From positions 1 to 13,675 of the forward strand of contig CAYLOP010000083.1 in NCBI GenBank assembly GCA_964385305.1: DNA of 13,675 nt, read 5' to 3'. Origin of the DNA: CAYLOP01 sp964385305 (lineage in GTDB: Bacteria; Chloroflexota; Anaerolineae; Anaerolineales; E44-bin32). Of the stretch, positions 1 through 7,099 are shown in pieces. The notes under the pieces are model-generated. The model worked only from the letters and a program-made list of their open reading frames with translations, was not told where the DNA came from and did not search any database. A program made the position numbers and the translations under genes. The first letter of the stretch is position 1, and the number at the start of each line of letters is the position of its first letter.

Positions 1-2398
1 CGGCCAACCGTCTTCGGCCCAAATATCCGCGTAGGGAAGGTCCGAATCGCGCACCACATCATGAACTGTTCCACCAATCGTCACGTTGAAGCCGGAAAGG
101 TCGAAGGAGGGGATAATGTCGGTCTCGCCCACCAAGAGCACATAGCCTTCATGGGAGAACGCATCATCCAGCCTGTTGATCCAATCCCCGCTGTAGCCCA
201 TGCCGGTATACCCGAGGTTGTCCTTTACTGCAGCGCCGGTGTACCAATTCTCACCGGGTCGTCGGTAACCCAGGACGGCTTGCTTTTCGATGGCAAACGT
301 GGCCAACGAACTGAGTAAGCCGTTCACATCATCCTCGTCATATGCACTGAACAAACGTCCCGGATCGGTGATCACGATGAAGTTCACCGATGCAAAAGCC
401 TCCCCGATCTCTTCCGGGAGGCGAGGAAGCGGATATGCCGTGTGGTCTCCAGGGATGGTTGGATCCGCAAGATCCATGACGTTCTCGTGGTCCTCAGCAT
501 CGCTGTACGAGATGCGGGTTGTCGTTCCGATCGTGTAGTCGTCATCCATCGGATCGAGCAATACGGGCACCAGGTCGTAGGAAATCGTGACGGAACTTCC
601 AGCCGGCAGCGCTTCGAACCACTGCCACACCGTGGCGGCGCTTCGTTCATACGCGTAAGAACTATGCACCGTGCCGGTCGCGGCCTGGTAGTCTCGACTG
701 ACATCTTCGATGCGTACGTCATACGCATTCTGCCGTTCGTTGGTGCCTGTATTGTGCACCGTCAGATCGACGTGGAAGAAGTGGCCTTCCCGCCTGACGT
801 TCCGCTCGATATCGAAGATCGGCGGCTCCTCAGCTTTGACGACTCGGATCCCGGCATGGCCCGAGTTCTCAAACGCATCCCAGGCTTGAACCTCCACCAC
901 GATGGTTTGGCCTTCGGCATAATCGCGCGTATCCCACATGTAGCGCAGGGTCACTTTCCCCTCGGAGTCGATACGCTCACGATCCATACGATCTCCCGGC
1001 AACGGGGTGAGGTACGGCACGCGGTGGACCTCGTGACCGTCGATCTCGATGACGGCCGTTTCGATGCCGATGTTGTTCTTGTGGGTAATTTCGGCTCGAA
1101 TCTCAACCACGCCAGATACTTCTGCTCCCGAGGCGGGATTCTCGATCGTCACCTGCACGGGGGAGCGTTCCGCAGCGAGCCGGTTCTCAATGGGGATCTG
1201 CCGGGTCAACTCACGGACATTTCCCGCCGCGTCGAAGACCTGAACGGTTAAAACATGGTCGCCATCATCCAGTCGCCGGGTGTCCAAGTCCCATTCGAAG
1301 GGAAACGAGAAATCCGTTCCCAGTCGAATGTCATCCATCCAAAAGATCGCCCGATCCAAAGCGATATTATCCACCGCATCGATCTCAAGCTGGACTTTTC
1401 CAGACAGCGCCTCGGGCGTAAGGAACTCCAGCACAGGACCCTCATCGTCCGGAGGTGATGCGGTCAGGAAATGAAGTTGCCGGCTCGCCGCACCGTTGCC
1501 AGCCTGATCCTGGGCTTGGACCACGAATTGATACGCTGTATTGGGTTGCAGGTTGGTGAGGGTGAGGCAGTGCTCCGGTGTCAGTCCTTGATCCTCGAGG
1601 GAGAGCCCCAGTTTTCCCGCCCGAGAGTCGTAAAGCAACCTGCCCGTGGATGGCTCATCGGTCGTCCAGCAGATTCGAGCCGAATCCTGCGTCTGTTGAT
1701 CGGCTGTCGGTCCTGAGATGAAGATCGGAGGCGTATCATCAAGGGGGGCGGGTGTGGCTGTGGGGGTTTGCGTTGGGAGTGCCGTTTCGGTGAGGGTGAG
1801 AGTTGGGGGACGGGTGGGAGGTGATTCTGTCGAGGTGGGTTTCGGTGTTGGTGTGGGCTGGCGCTCGATGCGCGGATCGACCCACACCGCCCAGTCCTGC
1901 NNNNNNNNNNTCCGCTAGCAGCGTCTCCCCGCCCGATTGCATGGGCTTGGAGTCATACCACAGTGAAAAGCGTACTTTGCCCGCAGCGGCACCCTTCAGG
2001 AAACCGACCTCCGAAACGAAGCGGTCCCCAGCCTGCAGCGTGAGCCCCAAGCTTTGCAGATTAAAAACCCCGTAAATGTAGCCGTCGTTCACCCAGCGGG
2101 GATGGGTCTCAAATGTGCGTTCGGCGGGTTGATCGGTCTCCAGGGTGTAGCCGGCGCCCAGGGGGCGTACAAAGCCGCGGTCGTCGCTTTCATCCCCAGG
2201 GCACGGGAGCTGAACTTCTTGCTGCTGCAACCCGCCGTTGAACCAAGTCGCATCGCAGCAGTGTTCATAGAAGCTGAAGGCACTCGTGGGGGCGGGGTGC
2301 GGCGCTTCCTGCATCCTCCCTGCGCTAGAGGCGGCTGGGATGAGCAGCGAAGCGAGGGCGAAGATCGTTAAAGGGAAGGATCTCAACAAGCGGTACAC
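1..2398 (-). CDS. Secreted multidomain protein with Ig/Fn3-like modules and a C25 (gingipain)-like C-terminal region, partial
   Basis: The reading frame is open from position 1899 to the left edge, so the C-terminus is missing; about 800 residues are visible. The start is taken as GTG at 2398 because GGAAGGAG lies 8 nt upstream; the in-frame ATG at 2431 is upstream of that ribosome site. From the GTG, a basic start and hydrophobic stretch end in a signal-peptidase-like ASSA site near residue 26. Next come a beta-rich domain (WVNDGYIYGVFNL), a 10-N gap, a Thr/Pro linker, an Fn3-like module (CWTTDEPSTG...LQPNTAYQFVVQAQD), two Ig-like modules (one with DDGDHVLTVQVFDAAGNVRE) and a conserved-looking beta domain. 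The last stretch, YVLLVGETDIIPSF...DSDLPYADIWAEDGWP, resembles the VLLVGD...P...D.xYA.. core of peptidase C25. The catalytic His and Cys would lie beyond the edge, so activity cannot be judged. The protein is probably exported or surface-exposed. Confidence 0.85.
1901..1910. other. Scaffold gap of 10 N inside the secreted multidomain gene
   Basis: Ten N interrupt the gene. The frame on the right (codons counted from 2398) and the open frame on the left (codons counted from 1899) differ by one base if the gap is taken literally. A true gap of 9 or 12 bases would restore one frame, so ten is probably an arbitrary placeholder rather than evidence of a frameshift. Confidence 0.95.
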
Positions 2399-2406
2399 GG
2401 CAGACG

Positions 2407-2445
2407 CTCCTTCCAAGAGGTAACCCGACATTACAGAACATCGGG
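2407..2445 (-). promoter_or_regulatory. Ribosome site and adjacent leader hairpin of the secreted multidomain gene
   Basis: On the minus strand GGAAGGAG (2407-2414) is 8 nt from GTG 2398 and decides the start. Just upstream, 2424-2445 folds in RNA as CCCGA/UCGGG, extended by two G-U wobbles and two U-A pairs around a small loop. The hairpin is close enough to the ribosome site to affect initiation, but that role is inferred. Confidence 0.55.
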
Positions 2446-2553
2446 CAACGTCGGGCGAGGTTTGGAGCGTTGAGATGGCAAGATAGTTGCGTTGAAGTGG
2501 CAGACCCTCCGCTGTCCGTAGAGCGTTGAGGCGGGTTTTCGTTCTGAAGTGTG

Positions 2554-2582
2554 ATTATAGGTATGGTTATATACGATGTCAA
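2554..2582 (-). promoter_or_regulatory. Sigma-70-type promoter for the secreted multidomain gene (perfect consensus)
   Basis: On the minus strand TTGACA (2577-2582) and TATAAT (2554-2559) are separated by 17 bp, matching the housekeeping consensus at all 12 positions. The predicted start of transcription, near 2547, leaves a leader of about 150 nt before GTG 2398. Confidence 0.85.
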
Positions 2583-2709
2583 TGAATACAGGTGTCAGTG
2601 TACGCTCGGGGACACGGATAATAGCAGTCAACTCCAGCGTTCAGCGATGAGCAGTCAGCGAGATCAGCGTGGTCAACATCCAATATACCTTTGTGGTTCC
2701 GTATGCACA

Positions 2710-3594
2710 TCAATCCACAGCAGCAACTACACACCGGAAGCCCACGCCGGGGCTGTGATCGAGCGGATCGTTGTAGTAGCGATAGGTGGTGCGCACGCTG
2801 CAACCATCCCCATACCAGCTGCCCCCGCGCAGTGCGCGACCTTTTCCGGTCTTGGGACCGGTAGGGTTGCTGGGCTTATCGTGGGTGTAGGATCCGATCT
2901 CGTACCAGTCGGTGACCCACTCCCAGACGTTGCCCGCCACATCGACCAGCCCGAAGGGGCTGTCGCCCAGGGGGCTGAACTGACCAGCCGGTGTGGTTTC
3001 GTCGATGCCCGCTTCGCTTGAATTGCAAAGCTCCGAATCGAATTCATCCCCCCAGGGGTAGCGGCGCTCATCAGCGCCGCGCGCTGCATACTCCCACTCG
3101 GCCTCGGTCGGCAAGCGACCACCGACCCACGCACAGTAGTCTCCCGCGCTAAACCAGTTCACACACACGACCGGGTGATCGGCTTTGGCCGGGTTCTCAT
3201 AGGTCGGCTCACCCCAACTGCATGACGTGGCAGGCTGGCAGATGCCAGTCTCGACGCAGGCCTGGTACTGGGCGTTGGTTACCTCTGTGCGGTCGATCCA
3301 GTAGGCGTCCAGGCTCACCGTATGTCTGGGAAATTCGTCCAGGTGGGCGCAGGGATCGGCTTCCGTCGATCCCATCACGAATCGGCCAGCCGGGATGTAG
3401 ATCATCTGCATGCCGTCGGCCGGCCGGGACCAGGTGTCGCTGAGTTGTGCGTCGGCGGGCGACGCCACGGTGGGGAGGGCCGTGGCAGTGGGAGGGGGTG
3501 GCGTGTCTGTGGGCGGTGGAATCTCTGTCGGCGCAGCCTGGCAGCCTGCAAGAAGGATGATGGAAAAGACTACGAGCCCTACGCTGCGCGCCAT
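2710..3594 (-). CDS. SUMF1/FGE-fold (sulfatase-modifying factor-like) lipoprotein
   Basis: A 294-residue protein with a lipobox (LLAGC, Cys18), so probably lipid-anchored outside the membrane. A Pro/Thr-rich linker (about 20-60) leads into the formylglycine-generating-enzyme sulfatase domain, recognised by IPAGRFVMGS, EFPRHTVSLDAYWIDRTEVTNAQY, PVVCVNWFSAGDYCAWVGGRLPTEAEWEYAARG, LVDVAGNVWEWVTDWY, ALRGGSWY and a terminal GFRC. In true FGE two active-site cysteines lie five residues apart between GGS and GFRC. Here only one Cys (GDGCS) is there and it aligns about one residue off, so sulfatase activation looks unlikely; a binding or structural role of the fold is more plausible. AGGAG lies 9 nt before the ATG. 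The gene stands alone, 311 bp upstream of the secreted multidomain gene on the same strand. Confidence 0.92.
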   Translation of the reverse strand: MARSVGLVVFSIILLAGCQAAPTEIPPPTDTPPPPTATALPTVASPADAQLSDTWSRPADGMQMIYIPAGRFVMGSTEADPCAHLDEFPRHTVSLDAYWIDRTEVTNAQYQACVETGICQPATSCSWGEPTYENPAKADHPVVCVNWFSAGDYCAWVGGRLPTEAEWEYAARGADERRYPWGDEFDSELCNSSEAGIDETTPAGQFSPLGDSPFGLVDVAGNVWEWVTDWYEIGSYTHDKPSNPTGPKTGKGRALRGGSWYGDGCSVRTTYRYYNDPLDHSPGVGFRCVVAAVD

Positions 3595-3653
3595 GGATCT
3601 CTTCTCCTGGTCGTGGAATGCGGGTCCGGTGAAACGTGCGGTCGGTGGGGGAG

Positions 3654-3683
3654 ATTATGACTCGTTTTGTGGTTGGATGCCAA
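3654..3683 (-). promoter_or_regulatory. Sigma-70-type promoter for the SUMF1-like lipoprotein
   Basis: On the minus strand TTGGCA (3678-3683) and CATAAT (3654-3659) are 18 bp apart, each matching consensus at five of six positions. The predicted leader is about 50 nt. Confidence 0.6.
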
Positions 3684-3696
3684 GGGTCAGATATTT

Positions 3697-3781
3697 GGTT
3701 TTAGGGATCAGGTTTTAGGAGAGGCTTGCGTGTTTACTCAACCGTCGCTTTCCTGAAACCTGTAATTGGTAACCCGAAACC
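3697..3781. repeat. Cluster of four CCYRAAACC repeats with a 12-bp hairpin
   Basis: CCTAAAACC occurs on the minus strand at 3697-3705 and 3711-3719. On the plus strand CCTGAAACC is at 3752-3760 and CCCGAAACC at 3773-3781, followed by CCGAACC. The arms 3709-3720 and 3751-3762 pair over 12 positions (11 Watson-Crick, one G-U) around a 30-nt loop. The cluster lies directly upstream of the promoter of the SUMF1-like gene. It may be a short intergenic repeat family or binding sites; the sequence alone does not decide. Confidence 0.5.
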
Positions 3782-3786
3782 GAACC

Positions 3787-4341
3787 ACTTCAGCACCCGT
3801 TGGATTGCTTCGACAGAACCTGCAGCGCGCGCCTGGCGCGGGTGTTAAGGCGGGTTAGGTGAATCCCATCGGAGGGTTGTCACCCAGTTCGGCTCAAGCT
3901 GGCCTGGAGTGCGGTGAACTTGATCCCACCCTCCAATCATGGCGGCCAAACTGCTCCGCTTATCGAGTTCATCTGTCGACTGAGCCTTGTTGCATGTAGT
4001 CATTATATGAAACCGCTTCGGCATATCTCGTGGCTCTTCCGACCCTCTTAGCGCGGTCATTTCGTCGGATCCACCCATGGGTGCATGCTCGATAGGATCC
4101 CCAAAGAACACACGATCATCATTCAAATCGAACGGGGCATCCCATGTCTCTCCAAAGGGAATCCTCGTTCGCGCACGAATTCGTCGCCAAGATGCTTTTC
4201 AATCGTTCATAGTCTATAATCACCCGGAACTTCGAGATGTGTGGGGGAGCGATAGCGGGGTGCCGAAGGCGCATTGGTTGTTTTTATCCCTCCCTCAATC
4301 GAAATGGACACCACCTACGTTTCGTACATGTGAGGGTAACT
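3787..4341. other. Stretch without a confident gene; possible degenerate minus-strand ORF
   Basis: No ORF here is convincing. A minus-strand frame with TTG start runs from 4126 to a stop at 3845 (93 codons, no ribosome site, no family recognised). It stays open upstream to a stop at 4199-4201, and the flanking part reads protein-like in more than one minus-strand frame, which might mean a decayed gene. GC-rich inverted repeats (CACCCG near 3794 with CGGGTG near 3838) lie at its left. The right part, from about 4215, is the upstream region of the HEAT lipoprotein gene. Confidence 0.4.
4215..4220 (+). promoter_or_regulatory. Possible -10 element (TATAAT) for the HEAT lipoprotein gene
   Basis: A perfect TATAAT lies 121 bp before the start codon. 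No good -35 hexamer is seen at 16-18 bp spacing, so the assignment is weak. Confidence 0.3.
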
Positions 4342-5598
4342 ATGCTGAAAACTGATAACACAAGTGCTATATCAGAATGGCGAGCGATCCTGCTGTCAGC
4401 CTTGGTATCCGCCCTGCTCCTGGCAGGCTGCGGGCCAGCCGAGGTGAAGCCAGCGGCAACGCCAACCGAGGCACGTCGTGAGCCCACACCTGTGGTCGAA
4501 GTCGCTACTGTCCCAGTTGTAACAGATGAGGTGGATCAGACCGAAAAGATGCTCGAAGTGCTGGCCGCCGACTTGCAAAGCGAAGACGAGGAAACCATCA
4601 TGGCGGCGTTCGATGCGATCGATGAGCAGCTCAGAAGCGAGGATCCCGAGCCTGCAATCGTCATGCTGGAGGAAAACACAGAAGTCCTGATCGCCCTGAT
4701 GGAGCATGAATCGATCGAGATCTGCAGGGGAGCGGCTTGGATGCTGACGAACGTCGAGACCGAGCAAGCCTTCGAGGCGATCGTCGCCGCGCTCGACCAT
4801 CCTGATCCCTACGTGCGTATATCTGTCCTTTGGGAGATGGTCGAGCGCGAGGACCCACGTGCGGTGGACGCCGTGGTGGAGGCGTTCAGACCTGAATCGG
4901 AGATCGATCCGGGATTTCTCTTCATCCTGCTTGATGAAATGGGGGAAGGCGCTGAAGGAGTGCTCATGCAGGCGCTTGACGTTGCAAATGTTTCCGTCGT
5001 GCCGGATATCGTCGAGAAACTGGTGGAGTTGGACAGCGAGAACAGTATCCCCCTGCTGATCGACTTGCTGGATCGCGAGGACTTTGACGGACGTGTCGGG
5101 GCCATTGGAGTCCTAGGTGAGATCGGCGATCCCGAAGCACTTCCCACCTTGTTTTCCCTGCTTGAGGATGAAAGCGTAGAGGTTCGAACGGCGGCGGTCA
5201 AAGCGCTTGGCTATTTCGATGACCCAACTGTGCTCGATCCGCTGGTCGGGGCTTTGGAGGATAAATCTCCCAAAGTCCAAAAGGCGGCGGCAAATTCGCT
5301 CTGCAAATTGAGCGAGGAAACGGTATCGCCGCTGTTTGAGGCGCTGTGGAGCCTTGACCTGGAAAGGGTCGCCAAGACCTATCGGTTTTTCATCGCCTGG
5401 GGTGAGCCCGGTTCGGAATATATCATGATACAGGCGCTCAATAAGCATGGAAATCAATCCATGGCGCTCGCCTATCTGAACTCGGGTAATGAGGACTTGG
5501 AGGCGGCGGGCAGGAATTGGGCTGATGAAAACGGGTACAACGTCATTACGATGCCGAGCGTGGGCGGCAGCAGTGGAGGATGGGGGTCGGGGCAGTAG
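4342..5598 (+). CDS. HEAT-repeat lipoprotein
   Basis: The start is ATG 4342, with GAGGG 5 nt upstream; the 35 codons open before it are Cys/Arg-rich and unlike a protein start. The 418-residue product has a signal peptide ending in LLLAGC (Cys30), a low-complexity linker (about 31-65), then acidic alpha-helical repeats to about residue 380. Repeats such as DRVGAIGVLGEIGDPEALPTLFSLLEDESVEVRTAAVKALGYFDDPTVLDPLVGALEDKS-type units match the HEAT/PBS-lyase pattern of paired helices with conserved Ala, Leu, Gly-Asp-Pro and Val-Arg positions. The tail is Gly/Ser-rich (GGSSGGWGSG). HEAT repeats usually mediate protein binding; no enzyme motif is seen. It is followed 14 bp later by a metallopeptidase gene on the same strand and may share its transcript. 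Confidence 0.92.
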   Translation: MLKTDNTSAISEWRAILLSALVSALLLAGCGPAEVKPAATPTEARREPTPVVEVATVPVVTDEVDQTEKMLEVLAADLQSEDEETIMAAFDAIDEQLRSEDPEPAIVMLEENTEVLIALMEHESIEICRGAAWMLTNVETEQAFEAIVAALDHPDPYVRISVLWEMVEREDPRAVDAVVEAFRPESEIDPGFLFILLDEMGEGAEGVLMQALDVANVSVVPDIVEKLVELDSENSIPLLIDLLDREDFDGRVGAIGVLGEIGDPEALPTLFSLLEDESVEVRTAAVKALGYFDDPTVLDPLVGALEDKSPKVQKAAANSLCKLSEETVSPLFEALWSLDLERVAKTYRFFIAWGEPGSEYIMIQALNKHGNQSMALAYLNSGNEDLEAAGRNWADENGYNVITMPSVGGSSGGWGSGQ

Positions 5599-5612
5599 GG
5601 CGAATCCGATTG

Positions 5613-6353
5613 ATGAAACCCACAACGAGGAAGACGATCCATTTTGGTGGGCGGGAAGTCGGATACCAGCTCAGGATCTCCAAGCGAGCCCGCCGTTTGC
5701 GTGTGCAGGTTGGAATGGGCGGCGTGGAGGTCGTCCAACCAGCGGGGATGGATGATGGAGAACGGGACGCCTTTCTGCGGTCGAAGGAGCGCTGGATCTT
5801 GCGCCACCTTACGAGGGTGGATCAAGAGCGGCGGAATCGCATACCACGGCGTTTGGAGCCGGACGAAATCCTGTACCGCGGCCGCGCCACACGCGTCCGC
5901 GTGAGCGAAAGTGGGCTGCGCCGCACGAGTAAGGTCATCCCGGAGGATGGAGCAATCACCATCCTGCGCGACTCAACATCGCGAACCGCGCCACCCGTAA
6001 CCCTCGAAAACTGGCTGCGAGCGCAAGCTCGGCGCGAGATCCACATGCAGGTGGAATCCCTGACACCCTTCGTCGATAAGCGACCGCGCAAGATCACCAT
6101 CCGGGGGCAGCGGACGCGCTGGGGGAGCTGCTCACCCCGCGGGAACCTCTCGTTCAACTGGCGGCTGATCATGGCGCCTGAGGCTGTCCTGCGCTACATG
6201 GTTGTCCACGAAATGGTGCACCTCGACGTACCAAACCACTCGGCACGATTCTGGCGCAAGGTCCGTGATCTGTGCCCTGAGACCGAACGCGCCCAGCGGT
6301 GGTTGGAGGGGAACAGCGACCGGCTGATGATCGACCTTCGCCAGGTCTGTTGA
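5613..6353 (+). CDS. YgjP/DUF45-type M48-like zinc metallopeptidase
   Basis: The 246-residue product carries the YgjP-like signature: an N-terminal beta-rich part (YQLRISKRARRLRVQV...VVQP), then RTRWGSCS (about residues 168-173), NWRLIMAPEAVLRYMVVHEMVHL with the zinc motif HEMVH (His199, Glu200, His203), and NHSARFW, whose His is the expected third ligand. No signal peptide or membrane segment is seen, so it is probably cytoplasmic. The start is uncertain: ATG 5613 has only a weak AGGG 12 nt upstream, while in-frame ATG 5580 touches its GGAGG and would overlap the previous gene by 19 bp. ATG 5613 (MKPTTRKTIHF) gives the usual family N-terminus. The physiological substrate of this family is poorly defined. 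Confidence 0.92.
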   Translation: MKPTTRKTIHFGGREVGYQLRISKRARRLRVQVGMGGVEVVQPAGMDDGERDAFLRSKERWILRHLTRVDQERRNRIPRRLEPDEILYRGRATRVRVSESGLRRTSKVIPEDGAITILRDSTSRTAPPVTLENWLRAQARREIHMQVESLTPFVDKRPRKITIRGQRTRWGSCSPRGNLSFNWRLIMAPEAVLRYMVVHEMVHLDVPNHSARFWRKVRDLCPETERAQRWLEGNSDRLMIDLRQVC

Positions 6354-6521
6354 AACCCGCTTGACGATAACAAATACAAAATTCAATCTTCAACTGCCGG
6401 TGAGAGCTTAGAAGTTCATCGCTGGAATATGTAACGTTTGATTGTTACGCGGCATCTAAGCTAGTGTGGGGATAGCAGCTTTGCAAACGATGGCTTCGAA
6501 GTGGCTGTCTTAGCGGGTTTC
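6352..6521 (+). promoter_or_regulatory. Candidate structured leader (nested inverted repeats) before the small-protein/ferredoxin genes
   Basis: Three nested inverted repeats are visible: GAAACCCGCT (6352-6361) with AGCGGGTTTC (6512-6521), 10 bp perfect; AGCTTAGA (6405-6412) with TCTAAGCT (6455-6462), 8 bp perfect; and GTAAC (6431-6435) with GTTAC (6444-6448). A further hairpin CCAT/ATGG (6521-6524 and 6529-6532) sits inside GGCTG/CAGCC (6503-6507 and 6536-6540), just before the ribosome site; these two overlap the outer 10-bp stem and would compete with it. I could not match this to a known riboswitch class. The outer arm starts at the stop codon of the preceding gene. Confidence 0.35.
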
Positions 6522-6557
6522 CATGGATATGGCCGCAGCCTACGGAGGGTAAGGCCG

Positions 6558-6764
6558 ATGTCGACGCGTTGGGGGAAGGAAGCTGACGTGGATCGTGTTG
6601 AAGAGCTTCGTGAAAAGATTGAGGATCTGAAAAAGCGTTGGCCAGCGCACACGGTGCCGCCTGCGCTCCTCATGGAATTGGATGAATTAGAGGCTGCGTT
6701 AGAAGAGGCTTTGAAAGAACGCCGCGAAGGAAAGCCGGATGCCGAAGCAGATCGCCGTCGTTAA
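6558..6764 (+). CDS. Small charged alpha-helical protein paired with ferredoxin
   Basis: A 68-residue product with no membrane segment and no cysteines. It is mostly helix-forming and highly charged (VEELREKIEDLKKRW, then LMELDELEAALEEALKERREG), suggesting a two-helix hairpin or coiled coil joined by PAHTVPP. ATG 6558 has GGAGGG 8-9 nt upstream. GTG 6588 (58 residues) is almost as well supported, with GGAAGGA 7 nt upstream, and begins right at the helical part. The gene overlaps the following ferredoxin gene by 26 bp, so the two are surely co-transcribed and probably work together. I recognise no established function; a partner or scaffold for the ferredoxin is an inference from the overlap. 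Confidence 0.75.
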   Translation: MSTRWGKEADVDRVEELREKIEDLKKRWPAHTVPPALLMELDELEAALEEALKERREGKPDAEADRRR

Positions 6765-6945
6765 CTACGACCGCTGCAAGCCGCTAGTGTGTGAGGATGG
6801 GGTGTGCGTCGCTGTGCGATCCTGCCCACGAGGTTTGCTCTTTCAAGAGACGGCATACGAGTTACCTGAACCGCATCCCGGTGTGTGTGTGGGATGTGGC
6901 ATTTGTGCGCAGGTTTGTCCTTACGACGCGATCCAGTTGATTTAA
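6739..6945 (+). CDS. RLI-like 2[4Fe-4S] ferredoxin
   Basis: A 68-residue protein with eight Cys in two cluster motifs. The N-terminal one is Cys13-x4-Cys18-x4-Cys23-x5-Cys29-Pro; the C-terminal one is the classical Cys50-x2-Cys53-x2-Cys56-x3-Cys60-Pro (GVCVGCGICAQVCPYDAI). The opening QIAVVNYDRCKPLVC resembles the ferredoxin-like domain at the start of archaeal/eukaryotic RLI (ABCE1), but no ATPase domain follows. ATG 6739 is preceded by AAGGAAA about 5 nt upstream and lies within the end of the previous gene, in another frame. It is probably a small cytoplasmic electron carrier; its redox partner is not visible here. Confidence 0.9.
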   Translation: MPKQIAVVNYDRCKPLVCEDGVCVAVRSCPRGLLFQETAYELPEPHPGVCVGCGICAQVCPYDAIQLI

Positions 6946-7099
6946 TCTGGCTATGCCCTAAGAAGCAGAATCCAGCGGGTTCCCCGAAGGTGATTTTCCC
7001 CCTCTGTTCAGCGAAATGACTTATAACGATCGCGTGAGGCTCATAAAGGGGCGAAAGGATGATCGAGTACGATCCTGATCTCCTGTATGCGTGTCAGGT

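Noticed and set aside
442..1251. 269-codon plus-strand ORF
   Set aside because: It is the antisense shadow of the secreted multidomain gene, whose minus-strand frame gives coherent Ig-like and C25-like sequence throughout.
1901..1910. Apparent frameshift in the secreted multidomain gene
   Set aside because: The frame change coincides with a placeholder gap of unknown true length, so it is not evidence of a mutation.
3735..3860. Possible integron attC site (minus strand ACCTAAC ... GTTGAGT) downstream of the 3845-4126 ORF
   Set aside because: The core heptamers fit the loose consensus, but they are only partly complementary, no second site flanks the ORF and no integrase is present.
4396..4800. 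134-codon minus-strand ORF
   Set aside because: It is antisense to the HEAT lipoprotein, which has a signal peptide, ribosome site and repeat pattern.
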